A stretch of 64,000 nt of DNA from Nymphaea colorata (taxonomy: Eukaryota > Streptophyta > Magnoliopsida > Nymphaeales > Nymphaeaceae): assembly GCF_008831285.2 (NCBI RefSeq), contig NC_045143.1:10859503-10923502 (forward strand). Direction: 5' to 3'. Shown one piece after another: positions 10,460 to 23,535 of this stretch. Within the stretch, counting starts at the first letter, position 1, and every line of letters begins with the position of its first letter. Below the pieces are notes generated by a model. The model was not told the DNA's origin and ran no database searches. It saw nothing but the letters and a program-made list of their open reading frames with translations. Both the position numbers and the translations under genes were made by a program.

Positions 10460-12977
10460 ATGTCGGATCCTGCATGGCAGTGGTGTACAAGGGTGAATCC
10501 CAAAAATAGATTAAGAGTTAAGTGCAATTATTGTAAGCAAATCATATCAGGAGGGATTTCTCGCTTTAAACACCATATAGCTGGTACACACAGCGATGTG
10601 GCTGCTTGCAATGGCTCCCAAGAGATCCCATTGTCAGCGTATGTAAAGCACCAGTGTCAGCAACTTCTTGATGCAGTGAAAGCAAGTAGGATTGAAAAGG
10701 ACATGGAAGATGCAGAGGAAGGATATGGGGACCCACATGAAGGAGAAGAAAGTGAAGGTGAAGATGTTCAACTTGAACAAGAAGATGTTGGTGTCAGTTT
10801 GGAAACAACTAAAGGGAAAGGCATCATGCATGGTGGTGGTTCTTCTGCAACCAGAAAAAGAAGAGGTGCAAGTGTAAGTTCAGTTTCACGAGGACGTGGC
10901 AGAAGTCAGGGTCGTACTGGTGGTGGTAGAGTACCTACTATGAAGTCGAGCAATATGTCTGGTTCGATCAAGAATTTTTTTCCCAATTATACTGCTGCTG
11001 GTGCTCAGCCTGAGATTCGTATAGCCATGCAATCAAAGGATATTATTGAAGCAGCAGATGAAACCATAGGAAGGTGGTTCTATGATGCATCCATTCCCTT
11101 CAATGCAGCAAACTCTTATCATTATCAGCCTATAGCAGATGCGATTGCTAGTGTAGGGCGAGGGTATAAAATGCCCTCTTTTCATAAATTGCGAGGTAAA
11201 ATTCTCAACAATATAGTTAGAGATGTGAAGACATATTGTGATGAACTAAAATTGAGCTGGAAAGCTACAGGATGCAGTGTAATGGCAGATGGGTGGACAG
11301 ACATCAAGAACAAAACATTGGTAAACTTCCTTGTATATTGCCCTCTTGGTACTATGTTCTTAAAATCTGTTGATTTGTCTGATACTCCTAAGACTGCTGA
11401 TGTGTTGTTTGGGATTTTTGATAAAGTTATAGAAGAAGTTGGGCCTGAAAATGTCGTACAATTTATCACTGATAATGCAGCAAATTATAAAGCTGCAGGT
11501 GAAATGTTAGCAGCACGATATGGGACATTTTATTGGAGTCCATGTGCTGCTCACTGTGTAAATCTTATGCTTCAGGATCTTGGTGAAAGGGATGATATGA
11601 AGTTGACAGTTCACAGATGCCAAGAAATCACGAAGTTTATTTACAATCATGCTTATGTCTTGAATTTGATGAGGAAATTCACAAATGGGGCTTAATTGAT
11701 TCGACCTGCACAAACACGGTTTGCTACAAATGTTTTGACTGTGCAGGGTATAGTCAAGCAAAGAACTTCTCTGAGGCAGATGTTTTCAAGTGATGATTGG
11801 GCTGCATATCCACATGCCTATAAAAGAAAGGCTACGACAGTTGTGGATACCATCTTCGATGTTGACTTTTGGGAATCATGTGTGCACTTATTGAAGATTT
11901 GTGTACCTCTAGTGAAAGTCCTCAGATTAGTTGATAGTGAAGATAGACCTTCTATTGGATATTTATACGAGTCTATGGATAGAGCCAAGGAGGCCATTAG
12001 AGATAATATGAAGGGAAAAAAGAAGTTGTACATGCCTATATGGAAGATTATAGATGAAAGGTGGTCTGGACAACTTCATCGCCCACTTCATGCAGCAGCC
12101 TACTACCTAAATCCTGCTATTAGATATCTTCCCACTTTTAAGAAGGACAGAGAGGTCGAGTATGGCATGTTGGATTGCATTGATGTGTTAGTAAGTGACA
12201 GTAAAGAACAAGACGCTATCCATATGTCGATCAACAAATATGATACGGCTTCTGGTACCATGGCGAGAGACACAGCAGTTCGATGCAGGACAACTATGCG
12301 TCCAGGTATTAGAAAAAGAAACTTTATACTTTTAGTTTTTGTTGTTTAACTTTTATTCTACCTTCTCATATATTTATTGCTGACAACATTTTTACTTTCC
12401 ATCTGTTATTAGATTTGTGGTGGGAAAGGTTTGGGCCTGATTGCCCAGAATTAAGGAAGCTTGCAATTAGAATCCTCAGTCAAACATGTAGTGCAACTGG
12501 ATGTGAAAGAAATTGGAGTGTATTTCAGCACATCCATAGTAAGAAGAGGAATAGGCTGGAACATAAAAGGTTGAATGACCTTGTTTATGTTCGTTATAAT
12601 ATGAAGTTGAGACAAAGGTAAACATTTGTTTTGTTATACAAGAATATCAAATTCTGATATATATTTTAATCTCTAACAATTTGTTAATTTTTTCTCTTGT
12701 TAGGCAACTAGAAACAACATCTACGAGGAAGCATCACAATCAATATGATCCTATCTTCATTGACCATTTTGATATATTAGATTCTTGGGTTGAAGAAGAA
12801 CCAGCTGCAATACTTGATGAGGACGATCTTGATTTTTTGAATGTTGAAGGAGCAGCAGAGATTGTTGAAGAAGGAGAGGTTGGGTCGGAGCAATGGAATG
12901 TTGGTGACATTCCATTTGCAACAGAGGGGATAGAAGAAGAAGTTATTGAAGAAAATGAAGATGATGATGAAGAATGA
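10460..12977 (+). pseudogene. hAT transposase (BED finger, DUF659, hAT dimerisation) with one in-frame stop
   Basis: Three exons: 10460-12305, 12413-12617 and 12704-12977, with GT..AG borders and matching phases (775 codons including the terminal TGA). The N-terminus has a BED finger (CNYCKQ..SRFKHHIAGTH). A basic, Gly/Arg-rich linker follows. The DUF659/RNase-H-like core has ADGWTD and FITDNAANYKAAG, and later WSPCAAHCVNLMLQD. The C-terminal dimerisation region has CERNWSVFQHIHSKKRNRL. These supply the D, D and E positions expected of hAT transposases. The acidic tail is D/E-rich. The only break seen is TAA at 11693-11695, between FTNGA and LIRPAQTRFATN; related transposases have an acidic or hydrophobic residue there, so this is one nonsense change. 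It is the only transposase in the window that is intact apart from one codon. Confidence 0.85.
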
Positions 12978-13436
12978 AGATGATGATGCAAATGACAATT
13001 GACGATGCTTTTTGTTTTGAGTTTTGAAAACTATGTCAATATGTTCTGAGTTTTGACTTCTGAACTTATGAATTGTGATGTAATTGAATACTCTTAGGTT
13101 GTTTAGTATGTTATTTTGTTTTTTGAATGTTTGATTTCTTATTTTGGAATGTCTTGTTCATATGCATACCTCATACTTCATAGTTCATATACATGAATGA
13201 TGAATGTTCCTTTAAATACATTTTTCTTGAATTTTTCTGATTTTTACTAGTTTTTTCGGATTTTTTTAGATTTTTTCTGATTTTTTTCTATTTTTTATAA
13301 ATTTTTAATATTTTTTACAAATTAAAAAATTAATTTTACGATACGTTACGATACATTTACGCTACGTTACGATACAGCGTATAGGTCGGCCCGACCGATA
13401 CACGATACGATACGGCAGTGATAACATACTTACATC

Positions 13437-14141
13437 TACCTCGGAATAGGATGAACTACTAAATTTGCAAAAAATAAATATTTTTGTGGTACCTCACGTG
13501 TTGAATGAGGTGGAGGATTCTAATCAGATATAGCACAAGATTTTGTGCCTCTATCATTCAGCATGCTCTCAAAGACAGCGTAATAATGTGATGTTTGAGA
13601 AATTATTAAAGTCTTTAGGAATTTGTATGATGTCTCTAACTTACAATCTGTCCGTATCTCATGGAATTTTCATCTCTTTGGATGCATTTCTTAATTAGGG
13701 GGTTTGCATACCGATACCGATCTCTTCTTCATTCTGCCGAAAACTGATTCCTTGAACCATGTTTGATGCTGAACCAACTAAGATAATATATATAAGCTTA
13801 ATCATAAAAGGCTTTCAGGTTCAAACATTTAGTACTGGTCCTATGTTCAAAGTTTGAGAGATTAATATATAGAGGCCAGTGCATGTTAGTTTGTTTGGTG
13901 AACTGGGATTAGGTAGACCAAATCTAGATTACAGTGAGTGGTTTGCCTCCAATATTGAGTTCGTCACTGTCCACCTGGATGTTTTAAGTGGAATATTCCT
14001 TAACCAGTTGGCTGGATAGTATTACAACAGTTAGTACGGAAAAAATAACATGATTAAAGGAGAATCAAAGTGGTTTAATCCTCATACCCTTTGATTAGGG
14101 CTAGAAGCATGGTTGATGATGTTTATGCTTTTCTTGTCCAG
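13437..14141. other. Sequence between hAT element and first UXT coding exon
   Basis: AT-rich, with a T-rich approach to the splice acceptor 'cttgtccag' at 14133-14141. It is probably upstream intron or leader sequence of the UXT gene. No coding motif seen. Confidence 0.4.
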
Positions 14142-14153
14142 GTGAATTCTGTG

Positions 14154-17132
14154 ATGATGGATAACACTGCACAACAGAAGGTACAAAAGTTTGAGGAGTT
14201 TGTTGACAAGCGCTTAAAGCCTGACCTTGTCCATGCTGTTGCTGAACGGTAGGAATGATTTCTTGAAGCTATTTCCTATGGTTGGTCATCAAAATTCATG
14301 TTCATGGTGTTATTGAAGTTTTGGATTTTAGATTTTCCTAATCCCAAATTTTTTGTGAATTATATACCAAAAGGGAAATCCTAAAATGAGCTATGCTTTT
14401 GTAGTTGTCATCTGATTGCACGAGGAAATTCTGTTGAGGAACCCTGGGGCTTCTATGTAAAATCATGTTTTATTAGACTTTTCTGCTTCTGTTTCATAAT
14501 TTTGCATAGTCAGTGGTGCATGGACTTGATGGTATGGCATGCCATGTTTGCACTGGTGGTTCATTTGAGCATCTTTCTTTATTCAAAAGCTGTTAAATAT
14601 TGTATGCTTTTGTTACCTGCATCTAGGACTACTTCAATTTGCAGAAATTAATTTTGATCATTCTTGTGTTCATTGCAGGGACAAGGTTTTTGCTCAGCAA
14701 AAAGTTTTGTATTCTTTAATGTGTTGTTCTTTTCTAGAATGTACATTTGGTATCTTGAAATTTATCTTTAGATGGTCATTGCTTCCTCATTGTCCTTCAT
14801 GGGTTTGCTCTGTCAAATTCAACCTAACGGATGGAAGTCAAAGGTAATTCCACTTAATGTGCATCTAGGTGCCATCAAATCTTAAGTGGGTGGTTTATCA
14901 ATGTGCTGGTTACTTCTCTCAACTTATTTCACTAGCCTTCTCTTTTATGGCATAATTTTTGTGTCATAGTTGGACAAGAACAGTCAATGACTTCAACTTC
15001 TACTGGGTAATTTCAATTTATTAAGTCAAAAATATGCAGAAGGTGAAAATACTCTCTCTTCTAAATAATTTCATCTGCTAGAGGTGGAAATGCTTGTTCT
15101 GGTGTATCCAGATAATACATGATGAGTTAATGCATACAATTTTTTCTGGGGTTGAAAGCAAAAAATTAAGTATTTTCCAGTTTTCCTTCATGAGAGTTCT
15201 GTTTCAGTTTGTAGACATTATAATCCTCATAGAGTTGTCTTATTATTGTTGATTTCTTTATGTATGAGTCATTGAGCAATCCCAATCTTTTGTTTTGCTG
15301 AGCATGAGATCAGTTATTGTTTATATTAGCTCGTACTTTATAATGCCCACTTTGAGAAGTTTAGTCCCATATTGAAGATTGTGAAATATCTTCAAGGGTT
15401 TATAATTGGGTTTGTTAAGTGGCTGGTTATCTTGCTTCTTAGCCTGTTTGGGGCTTGAACAGAAACTGCTAACGTAATGTTTGCAATACGTTACAATACG
15501 GCGTATAGGTCGGCCCGACCGATATGCGATACGCTACGCCTTTTATAACATTGGTTTCAACCGAAGATGCTAGGGGCTGGGTTGGGTACTGTCCAACTAG
15601 GAGCTCGAGCTTGGTGTGAGAGTGGGTCAGGTCATTGCATGCATTGTTCAAATGATGGTTCTATCCTTGTCCCTTTCATCTATGAAAGGGTTCTCAACTA
15701 CCATCTGACAGTCCAAAAAATTTTTCAGTTTTAGAATAATATGAAATCAAACTGTTTTTGTTGACTTTGAGAAAGTTATGTTCACGTTTAAGAAGTAGGG
15801 ATTTTAAATGTGTAACTGTAAGGCCTTCATGATGCAGCTCAGGGTTCCAATCTTATCAATTATCTGTTTTCTTGACTTTCTACTTAATGTAGCTCAGATC
15901 TTAGAAAGAATATAGAGGCTCTGCAGAACAATGAAGTAGCATCCCTACGCACATTGGTTAACCTTGGGTCAGAAGTGTACGTGCAAGCTGACATGTATGG
16001 CTGTAATCTCTTGCCTACTAATTTCCCAGCTTCACCCTCTTTTTTATGTTTTGATAGTAGTGGTTCTTGTTTACTTATGTAATGGGAGGAAAAGAATAGT
16101 TGGAATGAACACAATGAAGTTGAAGAAATAAATAAAAGTTGGGATCAGCCTATCATGCACAATTGCTGTAGTCAAAGAGCTATGATCTTTTGACATATGC
16201 ATGCTTATCGTCCAACCAATTTTTTAACATAGTAATTTTTCGTTTTTGAAAAAATTTTCTTGATGGACAGATATGAAACTTTCAGCTACCATTTTTATTA
16301 GCTACAAATATTATGAATGACTTTGACTGTTATAGAACCTGAAACGATTGTGATATGCTTTCACTTTCAGACCAATCTTTGACTCCTGAAGTTTTTTAAT
16401 TCATGCTATCATATCGTCAGTTGATATGATCTTTCTTTTTGCCCTTGTTTAGCCCATGTACACGTTCTATATGTGTTGATATTGGACTTGGCTTCCACGT
16501 GGAATTTACATGGCATGAAGCATTGGAATTTATCCGAATTAGAGAAGCTAGACTTGCCAGGTGGTCTCTCTCTCTCTTTCTGTCTCACATGTGCGTGCTC
16601 ACTTATGGTATTACTGGTGTTTCTTCTCTGTCTTTGCTAACTTGTATTTGTTTCATCTGTTGTATGTTTGTGCAGCCAAGTGGAGGAGTACACTCATTTG
16701 ATTGCTAGTATCAAAGCTCAGATCAAATTGGTACTGCCATTCTTAGTTCTTCAAGTTCAGCTGTTTGTTTTCATTTAGTTACTGTTCTTATCAATTTTGG
16801 CATTCATGATTGAAAATTTGGCTCCACTAATATAGATTAGACCCTCCACATGAGGGCTTTCTCTGAAGAATCCAAAGCAAGCTCCATCCATACTCCATTT
16901 CTCGTCCAATATTTTTTTTCCCCTTTCAGCTAATTATTTAGTAGTCACAAATTTATGGATCTCATTATTCTCTATTTCTCCTGGTGGGGTTGCTGATGCC
17001 TGTCAAATACAAAAAATAGTGTTAGGAATATATCGCTAATCTGGTGTAGACCTGATGCAGAACTGATGGAAAATTCAATTGGTATTGCAGGTGTGTGAAG
17101 GCATCCGTGAGTTGCTTCAGATTCCTGTATAA
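14154..17132 (+). CDS. UXT: UXT-like prefoldin-family protein, six exons, complete
   Basis: Coding exons are 14154-14248, 14679-14708, 15893-15994, 16453-16560, 16676-16730 and 17091-17132. All introns are GT..AG, all phases join, and the total is 432 nt (143 aa). The first ATG of an MM pair is chosen; the exon itself opens after an acceptor at 14141, so an untranslated leader exon is likely. Motifs follow animal UXT in order: KFEEFVDKRLKPDLVHAV, RDKVFAQQKVF, LVNLGSEVYVQADIP, then ICVDIGLGFHVEFTWHEAL and a C-terminal helix ending in CEGIRELLQIPV. It is an alpha-type prefoldin fold, two coiled-coil helices around a beta hairpin. UXT is a subunit of the prefoldin-like/R2TP-associated complex in animals; the plant role is inferred. 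Human UXT is 157 aa. Intron 2 holds a 79-bp MITE at 15475. Confidence 0.9.
15475..15553. mobile_element. 79-bp MITE related to the 9927-13428 hAT element
   Basis: Ends 'taatgtttgcaatacg' and, in reverse complement, 'caatgttataaaaggcg'. The core 'gcgtataggtcggcccgacc' repeats the right subterminal region of the hAT element at 13378-13397. It lies in UXT intron 2. No clear target duplication. Confidence 0.7.
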
Positions 17133-18118
17133 GTTTTGTTCAGGAATTTATAAATGTGATACGGGGTATATTATGCTTATTTACTTCACTTTCGAGCAAT
17201 CCATTGTTGTAGTGTTTGCTAGGTGCCTATCTGTTAGCAGTTGTATAAAACTTCCTTTTTCATATAATATTGGGTATACACATAGAAGAACCGAATGGAC
17301 AAGTTGAACTTGGAGTTCCAAGGTTTCATAACTTTGTTGACATATTCATGAAAGACGTCTGGCATTAGTGCATGGTGCAAACTTTCCTGCACATCCTACA
17401 TTCAGCTTGGTGGTTGATGGCACTTCCATGCGCATTTTCATTGCATCTTCTTGTCAATAAGTTAGAGCTGTATCATTCCCTGCATTGATTGCAACGGCAA
17501 TAGGAAGATATGTTTCATTGCGGTCAGTAAAATGACGGACTATTGATAGTCACAACGAAGGCCAAATAGAGCAGGCAAAAGAGGAGGAAAGAAATAATTA
17601 ATATTTTGGGAGCCAAATGAGGAAAGAAATAATTAATATTTTGGGAGCCACATCCAAAAGGGTGACGAGTTCTGCGGTGACTCAGCTTCGCGGACTGCTG
17701 AAATCCACAGTAGGTTTCATGGAGGCTTGATTTGAGGTACCCTTGGAATTTTCTACGGAGGTTCTTTAGGAAGAACCTGTAAGCCACCATCGTCTCGTGA
17801 GTCGCCATTGAGGAGCTGCTCGGGATTCAACAAGAAGTTCCGTTCTTTCAATGATACAGAATTCTTTAAGATGCTGTTTGGCTGTAGGAACAAACAAAAA
17901 CACAGAGTTACATGTTCGAAATTTTCAACTAGTCTCGTCTGCCGTTTATTTAAATGATTAGATAGACATCTTTTAACACATTTTTCAGTTCTCCCTCTAC
18001 ATGATAAAACAAGTAAAATATGTATGAACTAACAACAACAGCATGTCACATGCTAACCAAACAAACACAACAACATCAAAAACTAAGTCACACGGTGCGC
18101 CAATTATGATGATGTTGT
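17133..18118. other. UXT 3' flank and intergenic sequence
   Basis: Contains the probable UXT 3' untranslated region. A 35-bp tandem duplication lies at 17586-17655. No other gene recognised; a minus-strand open frame at 17524-17808 overlaps the duplication and resembles nothing. Confidence 0.45.
17586..17655. repeat. 35-bp tandem duplication
   Basis: The unit beginning 'ggaaagaaataattaatatt' occurs at 17586 and at 17621 with near identity. Confidence 0.8.
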
Positions 18119-18339
18119 GCACTCACATCGGTGCGAGTGCGGTACAACACGGCGTGAAATGAGTTTTGAATATATTGAAAAACTGTTTTGGCCAAATTTT
18201 CATTGATATATCGACTTAACGTAACTTTCAAAATATAAATAAACAAAATTATATATATATGTGTGTGTGCTTTCGCCCACTCACACCTAATTTTTTATTA
18301 AACTTCCTGCGTCTCGCTCGCACTTCTCAGGTGACATAG
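18119..18339. mobile_element. Short non-autonomous element, GTCACATNGGTGCG family, copy e
   Basis: Left end 'gcactcacatcggtgcgagt' and right end 'cgcacttctcaggtgacatag' form an imperfect inverted pair that matches the ends of the family at 56604-56968. A short (TA)n(TG)n run lies inside. Target duplication not recognised. Confidence 0.45.
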
Positions 18340-18479
18340 ATAAAAATATCAATGCAAAACCATGATATGTGTAATCGCAAAAACCAATAAAATTTTGTTA
18401 CAACACATAGCGCGATCTTTCTTTCCTCTGCTACTCAACCTAACAAGTCAACTACACATTCCACAATGTACGGAAAACC

Positions 18480-19060
18480 GGTGGGCATCAAAGTTCTACG
18501 GAACTGTGTTTTGCCTCCGTATCTCCAGAGACGAAAGACGCTTCAGCGACAGAGAGAGACAATGCTCCGGCTAGGGTGAGGGCCAGGGAGGGCCTCTGGG
18601 TCGCCGATCCTTCTTATAGGGTTTTGGAAAGAAAGAAGGGGCCGGTGCGGGAAGAGAAGAATGCGACCCGCTACAAGCTGCCGATCTCGCAGTGATCAAC
18701 AGACAGAGATCCGCCGGTACATGATACGGGTTTCACACCGTGGAGGATGTGATACACCAATCTCTGAGCGCTCCTCATCTCGTGCGCTCTCTTTCTCTCT
18801 CTCTCCTCCATTCAGGCGGGAGAGAGAAGACGCACTAGCAAACGATGAAACCGATGTAGGGGAAGAAGAAGAAAAAAAAGATGGATGCTCTTCATGGCAG
18901 ATGAACAGCAGACGAACAGCAATCTCTGAGAGAGAGAGAGAGAGAGAGAGAGCTGGATGGTTTCTCGTGGCGGAGAGGTGGAAAGACAGGCGGCGCGCGA
19001 GCATGAAAGGTGCTTTTTGTCTTCAGGCCCTTGCGTTCCATGGGGCGGGGCTTTTCGATT
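18480..19060. other. GC-richer block with (GA)n, possible gene leader
   Basis: This stretch is clearly richer in GC than its surroundings. It has a 'ccctataag' TATA-like string on the minus strand near 18615-18625 and an 11-unit (GA) run at 18927-18951. Open frames exist on both strands but are driven by the simple repeat and match nothing. It could be the promoter or leader of a minus-strand gene or a transcript remnant. No coding exon was found downstream on either strand. Confidence 0.2.
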
Positions 19061-22000
19061 AAGGACGCTTGGTTTTTGGGTTCTGGATGGTTAAAAGAAC
19101 GCTCTTTTGTTTTTAGCTTGGTAAAACAACACGTTTTCAACCACAAAGTGTCTTTAAAACAATAGAAATGAACATTAGACCAAATTTGTCATATGTTTGG
19201 AGTATAGATGATACCAAATTTATCACAACCCAAGTTTTGATACAATTTTTTAAACACAATAGAGATGATCATTTAAACATTAGAAAAAAATCATAACAAG
19301 CCAAAATGTGTCAGAACCACAGTTTCAACGACTCACTTAGAGCCAGACAAACATAGACATAACTAACAAAACATCCACAAGAACCCCATACTCGATTCAA
19401 TGCTTAGATTGACAACGTCAATTTATTGCAAAAATGAAAAAGTCCATTAAAAATCCTTCAATCAATCAAGAGCTACCTACAAAGATAAAAGAAAAAATGG
19501 TCAAATTGCTCTATATATGCAATGTCCAGCCATAGGTGGAGTATGGTTCGATAATGGATAATATCAAAACAGATTCAGTATGAAGCTCAGGTCTACCACC
19601 CATGAGCTGCAGGTTTCATGCCACACCATGGAGTTATAGCTTTTTATCACAAATGGGGTAGCACGATCCATTATGGGTTACAAAATTATACAAACAATCA
19701 ATTGACCACTAATAGTGATGAGCATCAGAAAACCTTGTGAACATAATACACAAGTACAACATCATAAATCTTCACTAAGTGATCCACATAGACTGACGCA
19801 ACTCGTAGTGAACCGTCTTGAGATATCTCAAATTGCCGATGCAACAATAAGGTCAAACCACCAACAACTCGGAGTGGTAGACGGGCCCTTCTAGGCACCT
19901 GGACTGAGGGACCAAGCGACATCTCGCTGTATACAAAATGCTTTTATGTTCGGATAGATGAAAGTTAATGTGATGACACATTTAACATGAACTTTACTAT
20001 TTGTTGTGATGACACATACATTATTATGTCACTAGAATTTAGAACAATTTAATTGTTTAAGACAAGTCATGCTATGCACTAATTACATAGACATTTGTTT
20101 ATTGCTGACATTTTTTTATTGCTCACATCAGTACAAGTCAAGCCATGTTGTAGCATCCATTACATAGGCTTGACAAGTCAAGCCATATGCCAATGTTGAG
20201 AAACACTCAATCATGTTGATATTTCCATCGCACATCATATGTTTTAGTTGTGCGTGAATCGCATCACCACAAGGAGGGTGCAGTTCGTCACACTTGAAGT
20301 GGACTGCATAGCAACGGGTATTTGCTACTGCTTGTTTTCTTCCGGTCTTCTTTCTTTCTCTAATTTTGTTAAATTTTATTGTAAAATTCCTAATGCTAGC
20401 GAGATTGGAATTAAGTTTTAATTCAATATCAAGTTTATATTTTGGGAGAATGAATAGGGGGCATTTGATGATCTTGAATTTTGATTTTAACTTGTGTTTG
20501 ATAGTCTGACATTTAATTCCAAAAATTGAAAATAACGTGTTCGATAAAACATGAATTAAAATTTTAAACTTGATGATTTAAAACCATTATTACATGTACC
20601 CTAAAGAGAGATTAAAAAGTCTTCTGATAAGGCAAGAAGAACAATTACAGCTTGCACCGCTGGATCCTGCAATTATTTAAATGGAGATGAATAATTTCTC
20701 ATATCCACCATGTGAAAGCAAAAATTTTTACATGTAAACAAAGAGTCCCATCGCTCTGGATCCCACAATGAGTTAAATATTAACTTTTTTTGTATGTATT
20801 AATGATCATGGAAAACAAGAAAATTCTCTGTGAAACTCCTTGGCAGGTTTGCATTTTTGTGTTAATGATGGCCTTTATATGAGCTGTTCTAATTACACAA
20901 TCACTAAAACCAAAAAATCACTAAAACCAAACAAGAATTTCATTGTTCCTACGACAAAGTACGCCAGTCGTGCTTTTCAAAGTTCTCAAGAAAATTGATT
21001 CATATCAGCATCGACGGTAAGAACTGTCACCTGTCCTAAAAACCACATCCAATTTGCCAAAGGTAATGTTGCATATAGAAGAAAGCAGTCCCAGTTCTAA
21101 TGAAGGACACTCGTGGGTCAGGAACGTGTTAGTGGTGAGGACTTGTGTATATACATTACATATAAAATATTTATTTACTTGTTTCTGTTGTCCCATCTTT
21201 TGCTACGTTGAAGGTTATATTGACTTCCACGGCAGCCGTCAATCACCACTTTCCATGTTTAATGAGCAACTTGTAACGATGAGAGCAGGTCCTGGCCTAG
21301 TTCCTAACCTAATCATGCCAAACCTGTGAGGTTAGCATACTAAGTCAGGCTTACGCCGGGATATTGGGTGCCAGTCAAATATTTAACCACAGAGTTAAGT
21401 TCAAAATCTTTTACTAGAAGCACAACAGAATTTAATAACAATAATTCAAGAAACTAAGTTGTATGTCACATCAAGTTCCTACCAGCTATAAGCTTGTCCA
21501 AGGCACAAAGAAAAAGCTTCTTCATCCATCATAAAAGAAGCCTAGAAAATGAAACATAAAACAAAGCCCAATATAGTTAGCCAAATTATTGTATGTGAAA
21601 ATATTAAGTCACCAAGTCCATAATGGAACTGAAGTAACTCTGGGCAGGATACAAAAAATTCCTTATCCTACCCCTTCACAAGATGGTGTTACAAAATTAA
21701 CTCCACAATCATTCTCATACAACACAATTTGTAATGCCAATCCATCTGGCTTCTATAAGACCATCTGATTAGGAACTAGAAATTCCATCTACATGAATTT
21801 CAAGATTTTGTAGTCCCTGCAATATTTTCAAAATAGAGATACACAATATTGACAATTTCCATTTAGTATAGGAACAAAATTGAAGTCGGATAGAATTAGC
21901 TTTCAATGTTTGTCAAGCCCTTATTTGATGGTTTTTATAAAAAATATACCTGTCGCGAAGAAAACTATGAAAAATGGGCCACTTTTTTCGAAATTATAAG

Positions 22001-23535
22001 CAACGTGATGTTCCTTTGGCAGAATGAGATAAAATTTAATACTAGTCACATAAGAAAATTACCTGTACCACTATACTAAAATGTATAATGGATTAGAGTT
22101 ATCTAAGTAAACAAGAAAAATAAATAAATTAGAAGTGAAACAACGAACTAATTTAATTTGAATTTGGACTGAATACAACAACAACGTTGTCTAACTTATA
22201 TGTAGATCAGAGACCATATTAAGTCTAAGATAATTTTCCTAAAACGCAATCTTTCTTGATCATGAAAATTAATAAAAATTCTTCTTCCTAATCTAGAACT
22301 TAACAGACATAGTAACATATTCTAATTTAAAAAAAAAAATCAAGAATCATTTCCATCTTGTATAAGCTTGGCACATTTCATCCAACTACTATGAGGCAAT
22401 TCATGTGCTATAAAAGAACATTAGAGGCCTCTCTCTCATAAGATACAACCAGAAAACCAAGATTAAGAACCAAGTTATATTTTTGGGAAAAATCTCATTA
22501 GTCACTTTAGAGTTTGTAAAAATATGGTTATTCCTTCCCTGAATTTTGCAAAATATAAGATGTGAAGCCCCTTGGAAGTTTTTTTTTTTTTCTTGGCTCT
22601 GCAATTGGAACATAAATAAACAATATCTCACCTTGAAACAAAGAATGTATCATTTTCGGGCATGCATAGAAATCCATCAATATTCAATAATCAAGAATTT
22701 ATTTTACTATGTTGATGTACCCTTTGAGGAAATAAAAAACATTACAAAGTTTCTTGGAGTTTTGCTATTGATACCGAAAGTAAAAAGACACTAAGAAAAT
22801 TTTGAACTTGTGAATCAGATTTATGATATATCTCATGCCACCTAGCTTATAGCAACATATGCCTACAAACGAATTCTATTGGATGGAACATTAGGTAATT
22901 ATACTGAAGCCATGCTAAGTACAATTGAGCCCAAAAAGCGTACACAGACAGCTCTTATAAATATTGCATAGACCATAACCATATCCCCCACTTGGACTTG
23001 GTCCAGCATGAATGTTCAGAAACAATATGCCAAAAATCTTTAACAGTTTCCTCAATGTTCGGTTCAGTAACACAACAGGAAAAGGAAACACCAATGGAGA
23101 AGGAGAAAGAATCATAAGATGTGGTTTTTATGATTGTGGTTCTAGAGTAAACATCTGGATGACATTTTGCTTATCAATTGCAGTCCATTATGTGCCCCAG
23201 AAGATAGACTGACCAAAGATGGTCTCAGTAATCATAAGAGGCATTAATATACCTTGGTTATGCTTGGGTAAATTCCAGACTAAGATGAGCTTCCTATCAA
23301 AGCTTTCTGTCTTCTATAACTAGGCCTTGCTTGTATCATTCTGTTCTTTCTCGAATCTAATAGAAGAGCTAACAGAAGTGCGAATAAAGAAATCTGCAGC
23401 TAGAGCAAATACAGATGGTTGAGGCATTTTATTTCATTTATTCTATAAAATGCACATATCTCTCATGGAGGCAAATATCCTATAGTCATAATAGGAAAAG
23501 GATGCAATTACCTCTATGATATATGATCACCAGGC
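19061..23535. other. Long intergenic stretch, no gene recognised
   Basis: AT-rich sequence between the GC-richer block and the last MED28 exon. A repeat-like segment near 20457-20590 ('gggggcatttgatgatcttg') may be a MITE but lacks clear ends. Small open frames at 19725-19922, 21054-21329 and 23012-23212 have no recognisable domain. The part just above 23536 should hold the MED28 3' untranslated region, read leftward. Confidence 0.4.

Larger units (their letters stand above)
9927..13428 (+). mobile_element. Near-complete 3.5 kb hAT DNA transposon
   Basis: Left end 'caatgttatccgtatcg' and right end, in reverse complement, 'tatgttatcactgccgtatcg' form the terminal inverted repeats. Flanking octamers 'gttacatc' (9919-9926) and 'cttacatc' (13429-13436) agree at 7 of 8 bases, the 8-bp target duplication expected of hAT. 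Subterminal regions are full of 'cgtatcgtacgatacg'-type palindromes at the left and 'acgttacgatac' motifs at the right. Between them is a BED-finger hAT transposase gene (10460-12977), with a C/T-rich leader and a probable leader intron from a donor at 10368 (gtaaga) to an acceptor before the ATG. Shorter relatives lie at 15475-15553 and about 37397-37545, and a second coding copy at 42929-44836. Confidence 0.85.

Noticed and set aside
10047-10460. 137-codon frame overlapping the hAT 5' region
   Set aside because: Encoded by the palindromic subterminal repeats and the transposase leader; the real transposase frame begins at 10460.
12740-12991. Ser-rich minus-strand frames over the end of the transposase gene
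   Set aside because: Mirror image of the acidic GAA/GAT-rich tail of the plus-strand transposase.
18661-19062. 133-codon frame (+) and overlapping 102-codon frame (-)
   Set aside because: Both are driven by the (GA)n run and GC-rich leader-like DNA. Neither has a domain or a conserved motif.
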